A stretch of DNA of 64,000 nucleotides from the NCBI GenBank assembly GCA_963761525.1, contig CAVXHG010000004.1:1-64000 (forward strand). The letters are read 5' to 3'. The notes beneath the pieces were generated by a model. That model was not told the origin of the DNA. It ran no database searches and worked only from the letters and a program-made list of their open reading frames with translations. Below are positions 61,193-64,000 of this stretch, piece after piece; position 1 is the first letter of the stretch; every line of letters begins with the position of its first letter. Position numbers and translations under genes: made by a program. This DNA comes from BOG-931 sp963761525. Lineage in GTDB: Bacteria; Pseudomonadota; Alphaproteobacteria; Rhizobiales; Xanthobacteraceae.

Positions 61193-61903
61193 ATGCAGTT
61201 GAGCCAGATGCATTACCTGCCGTTGACGCCGGGCTTCTTCGCCATCCTGGTGTTCCTTTTTCTGCTCGTCGTTGCCCTGCGGTCGGTGCGCTACGCCTTT
61301 GAAAGCCTCGGCGTGAGTTCCGGCACCGCCATGCTTTTACTGCTCGGCAGCCTGGTCGGAAGCATTTTCAATATTCCGATCGCCGAACTGCCGCCGGAGC
61401 GGATCATGTCCGATCAGGTGGTCAATTTCTTCGGCATGCATTACGCGGTACCCGTGGTGAGTCACTGGCCTGGCACCGTGATCGCGATCAATGTCGGCGG
61501 CGCGGTCATTCCGACCGTGATGTCGCTTTATCTTCTGGCGAAGCTCAATCTTTGGAACAAAGGTCTGATCGCGGTTGCAGTGGTCGCGCTTGTTATTCAT
61601 TGGCTGGCTAACCCCGTGCCAGGAATTGGCATTGCGGTGCCGATTTTCATGCCGGCCGTGATCACGGCGATCGTGGCGCTGGTGCTGTCGCGGGACTTGG
61701 CTGCACCGTTGGCCTATATCGGCGGCGGGCTTGGCACGCTGATCGGCGCCGATATCACCAATCTCGACAAGGTGCGGGGTCTTGGCGCTCCGGTCGCCTC
61801 GATCGGCGGCGCCGGAACGTTCGACGGCATCTTCCTCACCGGCATTCTGGCGGTATTGTTCGCCAGCGTGTTCGCGCGGCGGCCAACTCCGCAGCACGGT
61901 TGA
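61193..61903 (+). CDS. DUF1614 family membrane protein
   Basis: A 236-residue protein with about eight membrane helices, beginning YLPLTPGFFAILVFLFLLVVALRSVRYAFESLGVS. It has the family landmarks SLVGSIFNIPI, AINVGGAVIPTVMSLYLL and GGGLGTLIGADITNLDKVRGLGAPVASIGGAGTFDGIFLTGILA. The last segment, with conserved Gly, Asp and Asn in a membrane region, is what defines DUF1614. Biochemical role unknown. The open frame extends upstream over purE as an artefact; the ATG at 61193 is preceded by GGAGC. Confidence 0.85.
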   Translation: MQLSQMHYLPLTPGFFAILVFLFLLVVALRSVRYAFESLGVSSGTAMLLLLGSLVGSIFNIPIAELPPERIMSDQVVNFFGMHYAVPVVSHWPGTVIAINVGGAVIPTVMSLYLLAKLNLWNKGLIAVAVVALVIHWLANPVPGIGIAVPIFMPAVITAIVALVLSRDLAAPLAYIGGGLGTLIGADITNLDKVRGLGAPVASIGGAGTFDGIFLTGILAVLFASVFARRPTPQHG

Positions 61904-61940
61904 GATGGCCCGCCGCTCGCTAATTGGATAGGCTCACCCT

Positions 61941-62315
61941 ATGGCCGAACAAACACAACCGCCACTGAAAGACCCGGACGCAATCACCGAATACCACGCT
62001 CACGTTTATTACGATCCTGCGAAGAGCCGCGACCGGGCCGAGCGGCTGCGCGAGAGGGTCGGCGCAGCATTTCCGCAGGCCAAGCTCGGACGCTGGCATG
62101 ACGAATTAGTCGGACCGCATCCGCAATCCATGTACCAGGTTGCATTTCCCACGGAAATTCTGGGAAATTTCGTGCCCTGGCTGATGCTCAACCGTGACGG
62201 CCTGACCGTGCTGCTGCATCCCGAGACCGGCGATAATTACACCGACCACTCGGCGCATGCCGCGTGGTTCGGCGCGGTGCTACCGCTCCGGCTCGAGGTC
62301 TTCAAAAAGCAGTAG
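61941..62315 (+). CDS. DOPA 4,5-dioxygenase family protein
   Basis: A 124-residue protein with YHAHVYYDPAKSRDRAERLRERV, VGPHPQSMYQVAF and LTVLLHPETGDNYTDHSAHA. The histidines of HAHVYY, GPHP and LHPETG match the bacterial members of the DOPA 4,5-dioxygenase family (single-domain extradiol enzymes). It might cleave catechols, but many such proteins are uncharacterised. It follows DUF1614 by 37 bases and may be co-transcribed with it. Confidence 0.88.
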   Translation: MAEQTQPPLKDPDAITEYHAHVYYDPAKSRDRAERLRERVGAAFPQAKLGRWHDELVGPHPQSMYQVAFPTEILGNFVPWLMLNRDGLTVLLHPETGDNYTDHSAHAAWFGAVLPLRLEVFKKQ

Positions 62316-62381
62316 ATACTTGCGGAACTGAAATCCCCACGCGATAGTTTCTTCGCGGGCGACATCTCTGGGGAAGGAACC

Positions 62382-62552
62382 ATGAAAAACACATTAGCCG
62401 CGCTCGGCTTCGCAGCCATTGCCGCTCTTGCATTCTGCCAAAGCGCGCAGGCGCAGTATGCCGAGCATCCCGTCAGCAAGCACAGGATGGTCAAGTGCTA
62501 CCGCGATTTCGTGATCGGTAGCTATCGCTGCCACGTCTACCACAACTGGTAA
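62382..62552 (+). CDS. Very small secreted protein (56 residues)
   Basis: A complete short frame: GGGGAAGGA six bases upstream of ATG, a signal peptide starting MKNTLAALGFAAIAALAFCQ and ending AQA, and a mature peptide of about 32 residues with two cysteines (MVKCYRDFVIGSYRCHVYHNW). The pattern 'KCYxxxxxGxYxCHxYxxW' and size suggest a small disulfide-bonded envelope peptide. Function unknown. Confidence 0.6.
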   Translation: MKNTLAALGFAAIAALAFCQSAQAQYAEHPVSKHRMVKCYRDFVIGSYRCHVYHNW

Positions 62553-62612
62553 GCAAGCAACGATTGGTCATTGCCGGCGGTTATTCGGCAATCCATACGG
62601 TCTTCGCTGCTG

Positions 62613-62649
62613 ATGCCCGGGCCAAGTGTTTAGCACCAAGCCCGGGCAT
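62613..62649. terminator. Inverted repeat between convergent genes
   Basis: ATGCCCGGGC at 62613-62622 and GCCCGGGCAT at 62640-62649 form a ten-base perfect stem around 17 bases, followed by GACTTTTAG. It sits between convergent genes and may stop both transcripts. Confidence 0.55.
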
Positions 62650-62694
62650 GACTTTTAGAATGCAGACTTTCAGAAAATCCAGCAGGCAGAATAT

Positions 62695-63318
62695 TTAACG
62701 CGGCTGCCCGTCGTGGAATTCGCGCTCGAAAATCTCGCCAATCGTTGAATAGAAAAAGCCGTTGAGGCGGCCGATCGGATCGAGCTTGCGCATGTCGATG
62801 TATTTGCCGGTCATGCAGGCAGGATCGACGTGCATGTAGACGACTTCGCCGATCACCAGCGGATGACGATTTGGGCCAAGCTCCAATACACGTTCCAGCT
62901 TGCACTCAAAATGGATCGGCACTTCTTTGATCCGTGGCGCCCGGATCTTGACGCACGGGATCGGCGTCAAGCCGGTTTTCTCGAACTCCGACTCTTCTTC
63001 CGGAAAGCCATTTGCCAAATCCACCATCTCCTTCCACACCGGATGCGTCACCACATTGAAGCAGAACTCGCCACTGTCGCGGATATTACGCAGCGTATGC
63101 TTTTCGCTGCCGTCCGGATTGCGCGCGATCGTCAGCGATATCATCGGCGGAACAACACAGACCACGGTGAAGAACGAGAACGGCGCGAGGTTTGCGACGC
63201 CGCTTTTGCCCAGCGTCGAAGCCCAGCCGATCGGCCGCGGCACCACAGACCCGACCAGCATGCGGTAGATTTGACGCTTATCGGCGGTGGAGGGATCAAT
63301 TTCGAGATAATCGGACAT
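62695..63318 (-). CDS. Flavin reductase-like (FMN-binding split-barrel) protein
   Basis: A 207-residue protein of the DIM6/NTAB-type flavin reductase-like family. It has MLVGSVVPRPIGWASTLGKSGVANLAPFSFFTVVCVVPPM (FMN-binding loop), DSGEFCFNV and FECKLERVLELGPNRHPLVIGEVV. It may reduce FMN or bind flavin as an auxiliary oxidoreductase. The ATG at 63318 (MSDYLEIDPS) with AAGGG upstream is chosen; the longer frame has no support. It is divergent to the ketopantoate-reductase-family gene. Confidence 0.87.
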   Translation of the reverse strand: MSDYLEIDPSTADKRQIYRMLVGSVVPRPIGWASTLGKSGVANLAPFSFFTVVCVVPPMISLTIARNPDGSEKHTLRNIRDSGEFCFNVVTHPVWKEMVDLANGFPEEESEFEKTGLTPIPCVKIRAPRIKEVPIHFECKLERVLELGPNRHPLVIGEVVYMHVDPACMTGKYIDMRKLDPIGRLNGFFYSTIGEIFEREFHDGQPR

Positions 63319-63512
63319 GGAGAACCCTTTGCGAAGCGGCGCAAAGCCTAACCTGTTCAAGGCAACGGACAATAGGAAGTCGCGCGCAATTTTATGTAAC
63401 GCACGCGTAAAGTCGCATTGGCAAAACCCGGCCCTGGCGGCCAGATTTTTGCGCATAGGCGACGCGGCTAGACACCATTTGACATTTTGGCCGGCAATCT
63501 GACCATGACGCC

Positions 63513-64000
63513 ATGGAACAAATGTCAGGACCAGACAATATCGCTGTCGTTGGGCTCGGCAGCATCGGCGGTGTGGTGGCCGGCTGTCTTGCGAAAGCCA
63601 GACGGCACCGCGTCGTTGCCTGCGTACGCAAGCCGATTGCGGAGCTGACTCTCGACGGACCGGATGGCACGGCCAAGGTACCGCTGCCTGCGCTCACCGA
63701 CCCAGCAAAGGCCGAACCGGTCGACTGGGTGCTGCTCTGCACCAAGACGCACCAGACCGAAGCTACAGCGCCATGGCTTGCGCGGCTGTGCGCGCCGAAT
63801 ACAAAGGTCGCCGTTCTGCAAAACGGCGTCGATCACGTTGCGCGCGTCGCGCCGCTGGTGAAAGGCGCGACTGTCGTCCCGGTGATCGTCTACTTTAACG
63901 GCGAACGGATCGCGGACGACCACGTGCGGTTGCGGCAAGGCGCCGACCAGGATCTTTTGGTTGCCGACGACGAAGCCGGCCGCGCTTTCGCGCAACTGTT
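63513..64000 (+). CDS. Ketopantoate reductase family protein (PanE/ApbA), cut by window end
   Basis: Partial: 162 residues are visible. The NADP motif is NIAVVGLGSIGGVVAGCLAK, followed by VDWVLLCTKTHQTEAT (the C-T-K-T-x-Q helix typical of PanE) and NTKVAVLQNGVDHV (the LQNG motif). PanE reduces 2-dehydropantoate in pantothenate synthesis, but several paralogues per genome act on other 2-oxo acids, so no gene name is assigned. The ATG at 63513 was chosen; another ATG, in frame three codons later, is equally plausible. Confidence 0.82.
   Translation, partial: MEQMSGPDNIAVVGLGSIGGVVAGCLAKARRHRVVACVRKPIAELTLDGPDGTAKVPLPALTDPAKAEPVDWVLLCTKTHQTEATAPWLARLCAPNTKVAVLQNGVDHVARVAPLVKGATVVPVIVYFNGERIADDHVRLRQGADQDLLVADDEAGRAFAQL

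Noticed and set aside
1..64000. CRISPR arrays, prophage or insertion sequences
   Set aside because: No regularly spaced identical repeats with spacers, no phage structural genes and no transposase or integrase motifs were seen on either strand.

Overview
The window looks like chromosomal DNA of an alphaproteobacterium of the order Hyphomicrobiales, probably near Bradyrhizobium, Pseudolabrys or other Xanthobacteraceae/Nitrobacteraceae. The basis is high G+C, two RpoH sigma factors, the alphaproteobacterial regulator TrcR (DUF1013), an S21 with a long basic tail, many Bug/NMT1-type binding proteins, and dispersed palindromes of the kind seen in that group (for example the 'gagcatgatc...gatcatgctc' element at 58,040). 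I see no rRNA or complete tRNA, no CRISPR array, no transposase and no integrase.

Layout. 0.1-1.2 kb: a nucleotidyltransferase/HEPN pair followed by a fragment that looks like a tRNA-Ser 3' end (possible att scar). 1.3-4.9 kb: a minus-strand operon (DapA-family lyase, RidA, DUF3311, sodium:solute symporter) behind a DUF6476-like gene. 4.85-7.1 kb: RluA-type pseudouridine synthase and the first rpoH, both frameshifted. 7.2-11 kb: LysR regulator with an EmrAB-type efflux system. 11.7-14.5 kb: small secreted proteins and the intact second rpoH. 14.8-16.6 kb: flavin monooxygenase, then about 1 kb of repeats and a possibly structured element.

17.6-32.6 kb holds a catabolic block: POT transporter plus split TPP decarboxylase; NMT1-like binding protein, LVIVD propeller protein and MetE-like enzyme; a Tat-exported amidohydrolase, MmgE/PrpD protein, two-domain extradiol-type dioxygenase and 2-hydroxyacid dehydrogenase; a lone molybdenum hydroxylase large subunit; and an NCS2 permease. 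Together these suggest uptake, hydroxylation, hydrolysis and ring cleavage of a heterocyclic or aromatic compound. The substrate is not evident.

32.7-39.1 kb is an accessory patch. A gutted methyltransferase copy lies at one end and its intact paralogue at the other. Between them are small hypothetical genes, a radical-SAM gene remnant, a 779-residue SLOG-like plus six-helix membrane protein (the best candidate for an undescribed conflict or immunity effector), and an acyl-CoA dehydrogenase.

39-64 kb is more housekeeping: AraC regulator, SDR/Bug pair, TrcR, lytic transglycosylase, PrpE, a polysaccharide group (O-antigen ligase, acyltransferase, GH10 enzyme), acyl-CoA ligase, sulfotransferase, a divergent DUF465 pair, diguanylate cyclase, metallophosphatase, small Gly/Pro/Tyr-rich secreted proteins, an alpha/beta hydrolase, TPR lipoprotein, rpsU, purEK, DUF1614, a DOPA-dioxygenase-like protein, a flavin-reductase-like protein and the start of a ketopantoate-reductase-family gene.

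Single-base frameshifts hit several conserved genes (lyase, DUF6476, rluA, rpoH copy 1, hydroxyacid dehydrogenase, trcR, O-antigen ligase, acyltransferase), most densely at 3.5-6.8 kb. Because the residues on either side are well conserved, I suspect sequence or assembly error at least as much as true gene decay. All functional statements come from reading motifs by eye; no database search was possible.
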